A stretch of DNA of 64,000 nucleotides, from NCBI GenBank assembly GCA_038277395.1, contig CM076189.1, positions 216,296,011-216,360,010 of the forward strand, given 5' to 3'. The notes beneath the pieces are model-generated. The model saw only the letters and a program-made list of their open reading frames with translations. It had not been told where the DNA came from and did not search any database. This document shows, piece after piece, positions 11,204-22,450 of the stretch. A program made the position numbers and the translations under genes. The stretch comes from Dryocosmus kuriphilus (taxonomy: Eukaryota; Arthropoda; Insecta; Hymenoptera; Cynipidae). The stretch's first letter is position 1, and every line of letters begins with the position of its first letter.

Positions 11204-13607
11204 GTGTACACTAGGGTAGTCCAAAAATGCATTGCAAAAATTTTCTTGATGCTAGATACAAACGATCCCCCCAAATCGTTTCGAAATCCAAAATAAAAGA
11301 TGCATTTTTTTTGTTTTTTTTTTCAAAATTTTGATTTTATATGGTGCCGATTCGGACTTCAAATTTGCATGGGAAAATGCATGGGAAAAAGTCACTTTCT
11401 GGTATTTTTTGAATAATTATTCAGGGTTGGGGAAAAGTCAACATTAAAGTTATGAGTTGTAGAGAACTTTCCAAAGAAGAATTTGACCTATCATACATGT
11501 AAATTAGACGCCCCTAACCCTCCCCAACGGTTCCCTGAAAACTACCCTTAAATACAAAAATCTACATTCTTCAGGAAATTGAATCTTTTAAGCAGTTTGT
11601 TCTCCTTTTTTTTCCGGAAATCATTACTATAGGTCTATTGGAATGTTTATAAATGTTTTTCAGTTAACTTTCATTTGTTTAAATAATCTCTTATTCTCGA
11701 AAATCCGTCTAAAATCTGTTTTTCGGCATCGGAATGGCAGTTTATTATTTCAAAGTGACTCTATTTATTTCCAAATTTCTTCCTATTGTTTAGACAATTA
11801 ATTATTATCAATTTTTAACTTTTTTTTTCAAATGATGGTAGAAAAATCAGCTTTTCTTGTAATAAACCTATAGATTTTAATTTCAAGGTATCTTGTCTAC
11901 ATTATCTAATAAATCCTCAATTGTTTAAACAAAATCAATGTTTAAACATTTTTTTTGTTCAATTCGCCTACAATTCTGTTTTGTGAGATTGGACTGGCCA
12001 ACTCTTATTTTTAAGTTACATTATTCATATTTTCAAATAATTTCCATTGTTTAAATAATAATATTTATTATTTGAAGACAAAATTTAACTTCTGAATTTA
12101 CCGAAAAAAAATATTCAAAACAATTCAGTTTGGTTGAATAAGTGATGGAATGTTAAAAATAAATAATAATTTTATTATTTAAACAATGGAAATTATTTGA
12201 AAATATGAATAATGTCACTTAAAAATAACAGTTGGCCAATCCGATCTCGAAAAACAGAATTGTAGACGATTTCAACAAAACAAAAATTTTTTACAATTGA
12301 GGATTTATTAGATAATGTAGACAAGATACCTTGAGATTAAAATCTATAGGCTTATTACAAGAAAAGATGAATTTTCTACCATAATTTGAAAAAAGTTAAA
12401 AATTAATAATAATTAATTGTTTAAACAATAGGAAGAAATTTGGAAATAAATAAAGTCACTTTGAGATAATAAACTGCCATTCCGATTCCGAAAAACAGAT
12501 TTTAGACGAATTTTCGAGTATTGAAGGGTAGTTTTCAGGGCACTGTGGGGGTGGGTTAGGGGCGTCTAATTCACATGTACACTGTAAACATTTTTTTGGG
12601 AATTTTTCCAAAAAAGTTTGTGAAGCTTTGTACTCAAACACTTTGGGAATTTTCCTAACATTTCGTAGGAAAATTTCCAAAAAAGTTGGGAATTTACCTG
12701 AGAGTTTGGAAATTTTCCGTAAAATTTCTTAGGGAAAATTCCCAAGCATATTGGGAATTTACATGAGAGTTTGGGAATTTTGCCTAACATTTCGTAGGGA
12801 AAATTCCCAAAGAAGTTGGGTATTTATCGAAGATTTTGAGAATTTTCCTTAACATTCCATGGTGAAAATCCGTAAAAAGTTGAGAATTTTCCCTTTCAAT
12901 TCATAGAAAATTTCAAAGGGAAGCTGGAACTTTACCCAAGAATTTGGGGATTTCCTCTAACATTTCGTAGGGAATAGTCTACTTCATATGGAAGCGTGTA
13001 CTTCTCGAACCGAAGCTCAAGAGAAGATACCTACTCAGAGGAACGTGCGTGCCGCCTTAGTTATAAACGGAGCTCTCCGTCTTGCTTGCGACAGCCCAAT
13101 TTGTAGGCCATCTAGCGATAGCTACTCGTACCTCCTCCCTGTAAGTCGACCCTCTCAGGGTGTTGTCAATTCCCTTAAGTTTCCGGAAAATTCCCGACTA
13201 GTTAGGGAATATTTCATACTTTTCTGGAACTTTCCCTAAAATTAGGGAAAAGCCCCTAATATTTTTTGGAAAGCCCTCCTTCCCAACGAAATTTGGGAAT
13301 TTTCCCTAACAATCACTTGGGAAAATTCCCAAAATTTTTTAGTCTATGATAGGTCAAGTTCTTCGTTGGAAAATTCTCTACAAGTCTTATAACTTTAATA
13401 TCAACTTTTCCCTAATCCTGAACAATTATTCGAAAAATACCAAAAAGTGACTTTTTCCCATGCTTTGTAGTTCAAATCGACAGCATATAAAATCAAAATT
13501 TTGAGAAAACAAAAAAAACGTATCTTTTATTTTGGATTTTGAAACGATTTGGGGGGATCGTTTGCATTTATTTAAAAGTCGACATTTTGGACCACCCTTG
13601 TGTACAC
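11204..13607. repeat. Large foldback element (giant inverted repeat)
   Basis: The termini are GTGTACACTAGGGTAGTCC at the left and, inverted, GTGTACACAAGGGTGGTCC at the right. The arms pair along their length, for example CCCCAAATCGTTTCGAAATC (11272) with GATTTTGAAACGATTTGGGG (13536). The loop lies near 12075-12155. The left arm is about 0.87 kb; the right arm is longer only because a 765-bp element is inserted at 12580-13344. No coding frame was recognised. The arms are diverged at scattered positions, so this is not a recent palindrome. Confidence 0.75.
12580..13344. mobile_element. TIR element with GGGAATTTTCC repeats, inserted in the foldback right arm
   Basis: The left end is CACTGTAAACATTTTTTTGG; the right end, inverted, is GACTAAAAAATTTTGGGAAT. 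The interior has several degenerate ~60-bp units around TTGGGAATTTTCC and AACATTTCGTAGGGAAA. It interrupts ACATGTA/TGATAGGTC, which is intact in the opposite arm (about 11488-11502). TA flanks both ends, as expected for a TA target duplication. A 200-bp non-repetitive stretch (about 12985-13190) lies inside. Confidence 0.65.
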
Positions 13608-13902
13608 TTTTCTGAATATAAAAATTTAACAGCAAACAATTTACTACTGTGGTAGTTTCTATTTACATTAAATCTCTCGAGTAGCTTTCTTGTAGCAAAT
13701 ATTGCATAGGTAGCATGTCAACACTTTTCGTTAACGAAATCGATCAAGTTTTCTCGGAGGTAGTCGTGAAGACTGAGCTGATTGATCGAACCGTACTTGG
13801 AGTGACTGGCATTTCACGTAGGTATCGAATACGATTGTCGTTTAAATAATACGAAAAAAAATCGTGTTGTCTTCGGTTAAGAGTTTTCAAGAGGGTACTC
13901 AC

Positions 13903-14045
13903 TTGGCATTCTTTGGCAACGTGCCATTGGTAGGAGCTGTGTGCGTAGGCGTGAAACAAAGTGGTTGGTTATTCGCATTTTGTGGTACTAAGGGTTGTCT
14001 GGCGTGCGCCGGTGACGTGTGAGAACCGTAGCCGTCGGAATTTAG
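13903..14045 (-). CDS. Internal coding exon of an unrecognised gene (exon B)
   Basis: On the minus strand a TTTTCCAG acceptor precedes 14045 and a GTGAGT donor follows 13903. Between them is an open 143-nt exon: 47 codons plus two bases, beginning LNSDGYGSHTSPAHARQPLV and ending near TLPKNA. It starts in phase 0, the phase in which exon A at 19071 ends, which supports their splicing together. The peptide is rich in Pro, Asn, Thr and His with no recognised domain and is probably a disordered region. Base composition is clearly less AT-rich than the flanks. No downstream exon is visible between 13902 and position 1, so the gene probably continues beyond the window or in a part I cannot recognise. 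Confidence 0.55.
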
Positions 14046-15054
14046 CTGGAAAAGACAAAATAAAGGGGTTTTACTTTCAAAGGGTCCAAAACACCGGTGC
14101 CTCACTGTCCCATGCATATACTTTCAAAGCATCTGCAATGTTACTCGCTCCATAAAGGGTTTCGAGAGTCTTTTTACTTTTCACAAATCACTGACTTTTT
14201 TCTTTACTTCCACTTTTTTGAATTAAAAGTGGTGTCAGTGCTTTACATTCTCGCAACCATTTACACCGCTTAATAATTATTTGTGTGTTAAAGAGAGTAA
14301 TGTAAGATAATACATTTATAAATTGAATATACTAAGTGCGAATTATATAAATTATCTAGATAGTTTCCAAAAATTGAGTTTCCAGGTGACGGGAAGATTG
14401 GTCAACAAAAAATAATATAAGGTGAGAGTAATAAATTATTGTAGGAGAAAAAAGTAAGGAATTTCTGTTTTAAGCTTTTAATGTACAAAAGTTTTGAATA
14501 TCGAGATACAAAGATTTGGATTAAAATTTTTTCTTTCAGATTTTTATAAACTTTAAAGTCAGTTTGATAAGTTCTAGAATATTTAACCTTTAATTGTTTC
14601 ATTCTTAACTATTGCGGGTTTTAAAATATTTAGTTTATAACGATAAAATTTGAGATATTTTACTTTTGTCCGTTTTCAAATCCAAATTAACAAGTTTAAA
14701 AATGTTTGATATTGTTCAAATTATTACGAACTCAATTCATAAAATGTGAAATTGTTTATCTTTTTAATGAAAGTCTTTAAGGCTTCTCGTCCGATTACCG
14801 AAGGTAAGCAAGCCCTTGGCTCGGTAATATTGCGCTGGTAGAAATGGTTCGGTTGATTCAACCATAGTATTTTTGGATAAATATTTATGGGTATATTTAC
14901 AATACAATATGTGTTTTTTAAGCATAAAGAACGTGAAATGCACTAACTGAAATATGTTAAATGCAGCTTATTTATATTTGTGGTAAAAAGTTCCATTATA
15001 TGTATTAAAGCTGTATGAAATGTGTAATTCTGTTAATATTTGTGTGAGAGAGCT
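14046..15054. other. Part of a ~5-kb candidate intron; no further exon seen
   Basis: This is AT-rich sequence between candidate exons A and B, with a 5S-like fragment near 14773. No other frame with splice signals is apparent. Confidence 0.4.
14773..14837 (+). repeat. 5S rRNA-like fragment
   Basis: GGCTTCTCGTCCGATTACCG, followed by AAGGTAAGCAAG, resembles the internal region of insect 5S rRNA (TTCTCGTCCGATCACCGAAG...TTAAGCA), including part of the box A promoter area. The flanks do not match 5S rRNA. It shares TTAAGGCTTCTCGTCCGAT with a second fragment near 41070 (minus strand), so a 5S-derived dispersed repeat is possible. It is not a functional 5S gene. Confidence 0.5.
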
Positions 15055-15802
15055 ACAGTCTGTTCAACAAAACAGTTGTGTGTTAAAGAACACACGGCAG
15101 AAGTGAAACTTAGCGTGCGATATGAGAAAACAAAAAGAAACTAGGGAAACAAAACAAAATAAGAAATTAAGAAAACAAAACAAAAAAGTACAAAAATACG
15201 TGAGTGAAGTAAACAAATACAACCCAAGGAAAAAAAAAACTTAAAAAAATGCAAGCCAAGGAAAAAAAAATACAATATTTTCTAAGAACTTAAAGCCGAA
15301 GTAAAACATTGAATAAAAATATACACCGAAATCACAAATTGACAGTACCAAAATGACGTCGAAATTGAAATGAATTTTCGACATTCAAAATTTGACGACA
15401 GTTTCACTTCTCTTGCACATTGTAAGTTCATGCAATGCTATATGCTTGAAATCGAAGCTGTGCGAGAGAAGTGAAACTGTCGTAAAATTTTGAATGTCGA
15501 AAATTCATTTCAATTTCGACGTCATTTTGGTACTGTCAATTTGTGATTTCGGTGTATATTTTTATTCAATGTTTTACTTCGGCTTTAAGTTCTTAGAAAA
15601 TATTGTATTTTTTTTCCTTGGCTTGCATTTTTTTAAGTTTTTTTTCCTTGGGTTGTATTTGTTTACTTCACTCACGTATTTTTGTACTTTTTTGTTTTGT
15701 TTTCTTAATTTCTTATTTTGTTTTGTTTCCCTAGTTTCTTTTTGTTTTCTCATATCGCACGCTAAGTTTCACTTCTGCCGTGTGTTCTTTAACACACAAC
15801 TG

Positions 15803-16951
15803 TTTTTTTTTTAAATTAAAGGTCACTAAAAGGGCTACGGCGAGAATATTCGTTAGTTTCAATATCGCTCGAACTGTCGTAGCGAGCACACGGAAATCGA
15901 AATGTCTGCTGCGTACGCGAAAAGGTTTGAAGCTGTCTTCTTGTGCTCACATCCGCCAGGTCCAAAAATGAAGCAAGCTGCAGGTGCAAAATATATAAGA
16001 AGGCCGAAAAAGTTTGTGCAAAAGTGGTTACATCGTTTTAAAGACACAAAAAGTGTCGATGATTTGCCTGGAAGAGGCAGTTCTCGAGGAACGACGCCAA
16101 AGGAGGAAAAAGTCATCGTCTAGTTGTTTACGAGTATTCCCACTCTAAAATTGTGTCAAGCTAAGGATAGGCTAGCTAAAAAGGGGCTAGAACACAGCAT
16201 TAACACTATTCGAGACCGTTTAGACAAGGCTGAAGTACTTACAGTACCCTACGACGATCCAAAAACCCCTGATTTCGGAAACCCACATGATTAAATGCAC
16301 GTGGGCTGCAGAAAATATTGACCGTGACTGGTCAAATGTTGTGTTTTCTGATGAAACGTCATTCTGGGCGTGGGTTTCCGTGAAACATGCCTGGTCTACC
16401 GCTAATGAGCGTTTCGTCTAGCGAACCGTAAAACACCCCATAAAAATTCATGTTTGGGGATGCTTTTATAAGGGTTGTTTTGGTTATTTGGAGCTTTTTA
16501 CGGAGAATTGGAATGCTCAAAAAGTGCTCAAAATTTATCAGCGTGCTCTTTTGAGATCAGTAAAGAAATTCTTTGGAGCTCAAAGTGAAGATTGGGTCTT
16601 GCAAGAAGATAATGACCCTTAGCATCGCAGTCGCCTCTGTACCTCGTGGAAACTGGAAAATGGCGCCGAGACAATGGATTGGCCTTCACAGTTTCCCGAT
16701 GCCAACCCCATTGAGAATGTTTGGTCAGTCATGAAGAGAAAACTTGCAGGGAAGCGGGTGTTCACCCTGAAACAGCTCTCTCTTCATATTAGAGAAATAT
16801 GGAGGTCACATCCCACTGAATATGCCGAATCCCTTGTCGAAACATGCCTAGGAGGTGCCAAGCTATTTTGGACAGTGACGGAGATTGGACGCCGTATTAA
16901 GTAACTACGCCGTAGTCCTTTTAGTGACCTTTAATTAAAAAAAAAAAGAAA
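15803..16951 (+). mobile_element. Tc1-like transposon
   Basis: The terminal inverted repeats are TTAAAGGTCACTAAAAGG followed by GCTACGGCG at about 15818, and TTAAAGGTCACTAAAAGG with ACTACGGCG in inverted orientation ending near 16936. Both are preceded by a T run in the same orientation, so the TIR may be about 40 bp. The body encodes one broken Tc1/mariner transposase on the plus strand. It sits in the right arm of a foldback element and is younger than it. Confidence 0.8.
15902..16904 (+). pseudogene. Tc1/mariner-family transposase, inactivated
   Basis: The enzyme would catalyse cut-and-paste transposition of the surrounding element. The N-terminal part reads through a helix-turn-helix region and a GRGSSRGTTP linker (Tc1 proteins have GRGR-type motifs here). 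The first catalytic Asp is in FSDET (about 16348-16362) and the second in an EDNDP motif (about 16605-16619). A Glu in NPIENVW lies about 34 residues later, matching the DD34E pattern. The frame is broken: TAG at 16121, a frame change near 16260-16290, TAG near 16420 and TAG at 16620 (replacing the usual Lys of DNDPKH). It ends with TAA at 16902-16904. It is a typical decayed copy, not a host gene. Confidence 0.85.
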
Positions 16952-17012
16952 AATTAAATATCTTTTATGGTTTACGAATAATCGCGATTCCTTTTTTGTT
17001 GAGCAAACTGTA

Positions 17013-17817
17013 TCTTTAAATTTTGTCTTTTAGCAATATCCGTGGATGACTGATTCACCCGATTCGCTTCGAAATTTTTTGGAGAAGCGCATCTCGCTCG
17101 CGTTTGCGTCTGCCTTTATAACCTCAAAATGCATGCAGAAATAAAATGCAGTCCACATTGGTCCACATGAGCACACAACAAAAATCGTATAGCAAGAACA
17201 CACATCTTGTATGTCTGTATCTATACCAGCAATAAAATATGGTTAATCTAATAATAAATATGTTTGTACCAATTATTCATTTCTATCAGTGTGGGATGGG
17301 AGTCGTCGTACTAGGATGGAGTGTATTTAGCAACTTTTAAGCTACATTCACTCTCGAAATAATGCTAATAATGTGCTAATTAAAATGCAAAAGTAATATA
17401 AAAATAGTATCAAATAAAATAATAATTCTGTCTATTCTGTAAATAGTTTCTCCGTAAATTTTTGATTAACAATCTTTACAGACTTTTGCTTTTACTGCAA
17501 AAACCATTTCAGTTCAAAATGATTGTATAGAATTTTGTTGACTGTAGTGAGGTCGACGTTTTATATATGTCAGGCATAGACTGAGTTAGATAAGCGATTA
17601 TGTAGTGAAATATGATACATAGAAAAAGCTTTCCGGTTACGCCTGAGCGTGTGCATAAGGCTTTCAATCGATGCTGCTAATTGGTGTTATTCATTTGTTA
17701 ACGGTATATGAGATGGATGAATAGACGATACAGTAGAAATTATTCGAAATTCAACAACTGATACCTAATTGAGACGAATAGTGTATAATTGGGATTGGCG
17801 TGAGTGCATTTTGTTAC
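17013..17817. other. No gene seen
   Basis: AT-rich sequence between the foldback element and a short TIR element, within the candidate intron. I see no repeats or RNA motifs. Confidence 0.4.
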
Positions 17818-18024
17818 TAAGGCCATGTTATACTTACCCGATTCCTACCTTACCCACATTTTTTTGGAACAAGTCACGTCCAAACAAAATGAGTTATCGA
17901 GTTCAAAATTTGTAAAATTAAATAAAGGGCACTAAGAAACGTTTGCTAAATCCTAAATTTTCAGAATTATAAAAAAATTTTAATGTCGGTTCGATAGGAA
18001 TCTGGTAAGTATGACATGGCCTTA
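17818..18024. mobile_element. 207-bp MITE (M1)
   Basis: The terminal inverted repeat TAAGGCCATGTTATACTTAC at the left matches, inverted, GGTAAGTATGACATGGCCTTA at the right, with ATTCCTA extending both. There is no coding content. Its right end runs directly into the next MITE, sharing the bases TTAA. Confidence 0.65.
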
Positions 18025-19033
18025 AGGGCATGTGCACTGAGCGGAAGACCTACATTGCCAACCTCAATTTTAGGATTTATCCATTTATTTTTTGAACCAC
18101 AGAACCTTTTTTGTAAATAAAATATCGGACTGAAACTTTGAGAAATGTATGAGAAGACAATAAATTGTGTTTGTATACATTATTTGGGTAGGAATTTTGA
18201 AAAAAGTTTTTTTCGATGAAATTAAAACTGTAAATTTCTTGGAGCTTCTCGTAGAATTTTTTTGAATCACAGAACTTTTTTTGTAAATAAACTATCGCAC
18301 TGAAACTTTGTGAAATGCATGAGAAGACATTAAATTGCGTTTTTATATACTATTTGAGTAGGAATTTTGAAAAAAAATTTTTCGACGAAATTAAAACAAG
18401 AAGCATTTTGCAAGCTAGTTTCAATCAACACCGCTCCCAGTATCGAAACGATGGCGCACAACACGCGACACGCTTCGGGTTCACTGACAGGTGACGCCGC
18501 GAAGTTACATATTAGTTTGTTCATTCGCACTATACGTACAAAAATTGTTGTTTGCCCGATTTTCTTCAAGACAGAGGAGTCGTTTACCTCAATACTGCTC
18601 CACTGAAAAAAAGACATTGATTACAGAGTTCAACAGCACGGTCGGTATCCCTGGGAATGTATTTAGTTTTTTTACAAATATTTTTACATTATTTATACTT
18701 AAATCGGGTATACAAACGCAGTTTATTCTCCCCTTTTCCTTCTGTGAAAGTTTTAGGTCAATATATCATGTATAAAAAAAGTTTCGTGATTCAAAAAGTT
18801 TCTGGAGAAGCTCCAAGAAATTTCCAGTTTTAATTTCGTCGAAAATTTTTTTTTCAAAATTCCTACTTAAATAATGTATACAAACTCAATTTATTATCTT
18901 CTCATGCATTTCCCAAAGTTTCAGTGCGATATTTTATTTACAAAAAAAGCTCTGTGGTTCAATAAATAAATGGATAAATCCTCAAATTGAGGTTGGTAAT
19001 GTAGGTCTTCCGCTCAGTGGCACATGCCCTTAA
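18022..19033. mobile_element. Foldback MITE with long arms and repeated arm units (M2)
   Basis: The ends TTAAGGGCATGTGCACTGAG and CTCAGTGGCACATGCCCTTAA are inverted and pairing continues for about 200 bp (AGACCTACATT..., TTTATTTACAAAAAA..., CATGCATTTC...). The left arm holds two copies of its inner unit (about 18090-18240 and 18250-18400); the right side has a partial third unit near 18700-18800. The centre (18400-18680) is less AT-rich and unrelated. TTAA at both ends suggests a TTAA or TA target. A 431-bp relative lies at 31841. Confidence 0.65.
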
Positions 19034-19070
19034 TGAGATAAGATTCAGAATTTGTTATTTTCTAATTTAC

Positions 19071-19312
19071 CTTGACGACGGTGCCGATTAAGGAGTCTGG
19101 TGGCATTTCTGGAGGGTCAGGAATAATCCCTGGGTTTGTGTGGGCAGGGTAATCGTTGTGCAAGTGAGACTCCTTTACAGGAGTGCCATTTCCGTCGAGA
19201 CGCTCCATATCCAAACTGTCCGTTGGCGTTGGCTGCGAGAGCAGACGCTCCTTCATCTCGTGAAGATACGGACAACGTTGCATCTCTTCGCGATCGCGAG
19301 GTTTCTGTTGTT
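19071..19312 (-). CDS. Internal coding exon of an unrecognised gene (exon A)
   Basis: On the minus strand a pyrimidine-rich CTTTTCAG acceptor precedes 19312 and GTAAAT follows the final AAG at 19071, giving a 242-nt exon. Two bases complete a split codon, and 80 open codons follow, including CPYLHEMKERLLSQPTPTDS and a Pro-rich end (PDPPEMPPDSLIGTVVK). It ends exactly on a codon boundary, matching the phase-0 start of exon B about 5 kb downstream. Codon composition is balanced and unlike the AT-rich surroundings. I recognise no domain. The composition suggests a disordered segment such as a cytoplasmic tail or linker. The protein is unidentified and the upstream exon was not found. Confidence 0.6.
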
Positions 19313-22300
19313 CTGAAAAGTTTGAAAAAATTTAGTCATTTGTAAAATTAGATAAAATTTATTAAATCAAATTTTCTTTTAGAGAAAAATGTGATATTTC
19401 ATTAAAGTTTACAATAATAATCTAATAATCTAGTAATAGTTGTAAATCAATATCATACAATGACAAAAAGGTCTGATTAAGTTAGCCAGAATTCTGGTTA
19501 AGTATGCCATTACTATTTTTTCTGGTTGATTTAACCAGAATTCTAGTTGTTGTAATTAGATATTCTGATAAAAATAACTAGAATTCTGGTTAACTTAAAC
19601 ATACATTTTTTTGCGTCTTCAATCTCCTCACAAGAATTATATTTTATAATTTATGTAATTTTTTAGTTTAAGCTTGTTAAAATTAATGTACAGAGAAACA
19701 TTTCGGTCTCACGTAAAAAAATATACACTCACAGAAAGCGAAATTTAAGAAAATATATTTTCTGATTCCTTTCTTAAATTTAGGATTTATTTAATATTTA
19801 CCTAATAATTCTTATTTTGGACAATGGATATAAATAAACTGTGAATTGTAGAAAAAACATAAATTGCGAAGTACAGAAAAAAATCAAATTATTAAGTATA
19901 GGAAAAAAATAAATTGAGAGTATAACACTTGCGAATATTTCAAAATTCCTTCTCAAAGAATCTCAATCGTTAGATCCGTCAGGGTAGCCCAACTTTATCA
20001 TCATTTATGAAACACAAAGTAAGCGAAATTTCACCTCTCATCTTTTTACTTCAAAGTTTCGTTGAAAGGGTCTTTTAATATATGAAAGTAGTTTCTAAAT
20101 CCTTGGAAACGTTGGAAGTTCTCAAAGGTAAAGCAAGATTTATCGAGTGACTTTTAATAATCAGTGGAGAGAATTTTAAAGAGGCTTTGAATGTTAGCTT
20201 TCTCAAATAAAAATTAAAAATTAAAAAAAAATGTTATTAGTTATTAGTAGCATATGTACTTTGAACAACATTTCTCTAAAGAATCCCACATTATTTCACC
20301 ATAAATGACAACTAGTTGTAAAGCGATATGTAGAACAGCTGAGTCATTGATTAAACTTGAAAAACTAGTGCACACATCTATGAATACTGTCCCCTTTACA
20401 TTTCACGTTCCTTCCATTTTTTTTTCCACACATTCATTCATTCCTGTGTCCTTGAATGTGACTATTGTGAAAGGATTTATTGTAAACAAACACTGGACAT
20501 GAAATTGCATTTCAATTCTTTTAAATCTTCTGTTTTTTCATTTACTTTATTTTTTATTCAATGTAGTTCCGTAAAAAAAATAATAGTACCGTCCACTGGG
20601 GTCCTCGATTTTGGTTCCGTGAACCATGATTTAAACCACGTTTTCACTCGTTTTGATTTTTTGACCCGTGCCTCATCCATCTAATCTCTTGAGAAATGCA
20701 ATTCACCAAAAAAGACTCTTTTTGAAAAAAATTTATTTATTTATTTACGTTTGAAGACAAAATAAACGTGCGATACATCTGAGAGGAGTCAGGGAACTTT
20801 GCCGGTCAATCGAACAAGACTGGTGAGCAACAACGGCACCGAGAATAACGATCTGTTCGATACTGTCTTTCACGAGACATCGGGAACCTGCTTCTCACTC
20901 TCTCCCCATAGTCGAGATCACCAAAGAAGGCGTCGCGATTGGCGATCATGTGATCACGTGCGTATTATATCTTTCCGTTCAAGCACTTTATTCAAAGAAA
21001 CTGATACGAGACATGAAAGCAAATGAGAAAAGTGACGGAAGAGGATTCTATAAAAAGAGTCTAATTAAGTACACCCGAACTTTCGTTTCGTTGAATTACT
21101 GATTTTTAAGCTTGTCCGTAATTCAGCATCGCTGAACAATTTAGTTTCAAAATTAAAACACAACTTCTTAAGCTGTTTTCATTGGTGCTTTTTTCTTTTC
21201 TGTATTCCTTAGGTTTAAAGGATATAGCTCAAAAAATAAACGAAAAGAGAATCTTATCTTTGAAGAGTTACAAATGGCAAAACTGCAAGAAACATTTTTT
21301 GTAGGATATTGCATTTTTTATGATGTATACCATATAGAATTTTATAAGAATGAAAAAAAAATCATCAATGACTGTATGAAGTTGCGATTTTTCCACCTTG
21401 ATTTCATAGATAAATTAGAAAGCTTTCTTCGAAAAATGTCCACTTTCAAGTAATCTAATTCAACTGTTTATAATGCAGTCAACTTGAAACTGATGGTGTT
21501 AAAAGAAATCAATTGACTACGGAAAAACTAGAATTGAATTAAATTAATAAAAACACAGTTTTGCACTAATTAGGATAGTGCAGTGAATTGATTTTATCGA
21601 TTTCTCCAGAACAAGTTTCATTCTTGAAGAATCCGGTATATCACAGATTTAGCATGAACCTTTGGATAGTCTTCTTTTTTTATATCAATCTTCTCTTCTC
21701 TGAAATCAGATTCTCTAGATTTTTGATTGATAAGAGATAATTTTTAAAAAATAATTTACCATTTTCTTCTCTAATATGTATGTTCTATACTTTTACATAA
21801 ATTGTAGTTTTGTAGTTATAATAATATTTTAATTGATAAACAATTATATTTACATCAATATTGAAGCTATTTTTCATAAATTTATATAATTTATAGTTCG
21901 AAAATAAATGATTTTAGTTCTTTTCACTAGCAGCACTTTTTACTCCAAAAATAAACGCTATATAAATATTTCAGAAAAAAGGTTTGCGCTTTTGGACATG
22001 AGCGAAACAAGTTGTTCAGAATTTCTTCTTATATTTATATTTACTTCCTTAGCGTAAAAATCCTCTTAAAAATTAAACCAAATATTTTCTGTTGCTACAG
22101 TTAAGAATTTTTTATTGCGAGTGACATTATGTTCAAATTTTCGGTTGAAAATACTTCTTTCAGCAGGACAAGCAGTGGACTCAATATTTCCTAGGATACC
22201 AGGACCACGTCAGAACCGGTACATTACGTTTTTGCTTCTTCTATATTACACAAAAAAGAGTCCGAAAAATACGAAAATTAGGGTTAGCTCCAGAAATAAT

Positions 22301-22450
22301 GTTGCGACCCTTAAAATTTCTATAGAATCAGAATTCATATGCAAAGAGCGTCCTGAAAATGAATTAAAAATTCTCCAAACTCCACTTTTGGGAAGTGTTA
22401 TTATTATTAATATTCTGGAGAAAAAACTATAAATATAAATAAAAAAAAAA
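19313..22450. other. AT-rich stretch without recognisable gene
   Basis: About 3.1 kb. The only structured part I see is a 122-bp palindromic element at 19477-19598. A less AT-rich patch at 20780-20990 has no long frame with splice sites. Upstream exons of the minus-strand gene would be expected on this side, but none is convincing. Confidence 0.4.
19477..19598. repeat. Small palindromic element with TTAA ends
   Basis: TTAAGTTAGCCAGAATTCTG at the left is inverted at the right as CTAGAATTCTGGTTAACTTAA. A further internal AACCAGAATTCTAGTT is palindromic itself. It is probably a tiny MITE; only one copy was noticed. Confidence 0.4.

Larger units (their letters stand above)
15055..17012. mobile_element. 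Foldback element with near-perfect ~345-bp arms, split by a Tc1-like element
   Basis: The left arm (15055-15419) and right arm (15459-15804) are almost perfectly complementary around a ~40-base spacer. For example, CACACGGCAGAAGTGAAACT (about 15090) pairs with AGTTTCACTTCTGCCGTGTG near 15764. The outer end ACAGTCTGTTCAACAAAA reappears inverted at 16994-17012 (TTTTGTTGAGCAAACTGT), beyond the Tc1-like insertion, so the right arm was interrupted. The arms' near identity implies recent formation or gene conversion. A transcript across it would form a long hairpin RNA. Confidence 0.65.

Noticed and set aside
15494..15814. 106-codon Phe/Leu-rich frame
   Set aside because: It lies wholly in the right arm of the foldback and reflects T-rich composition of the hairpin arm.
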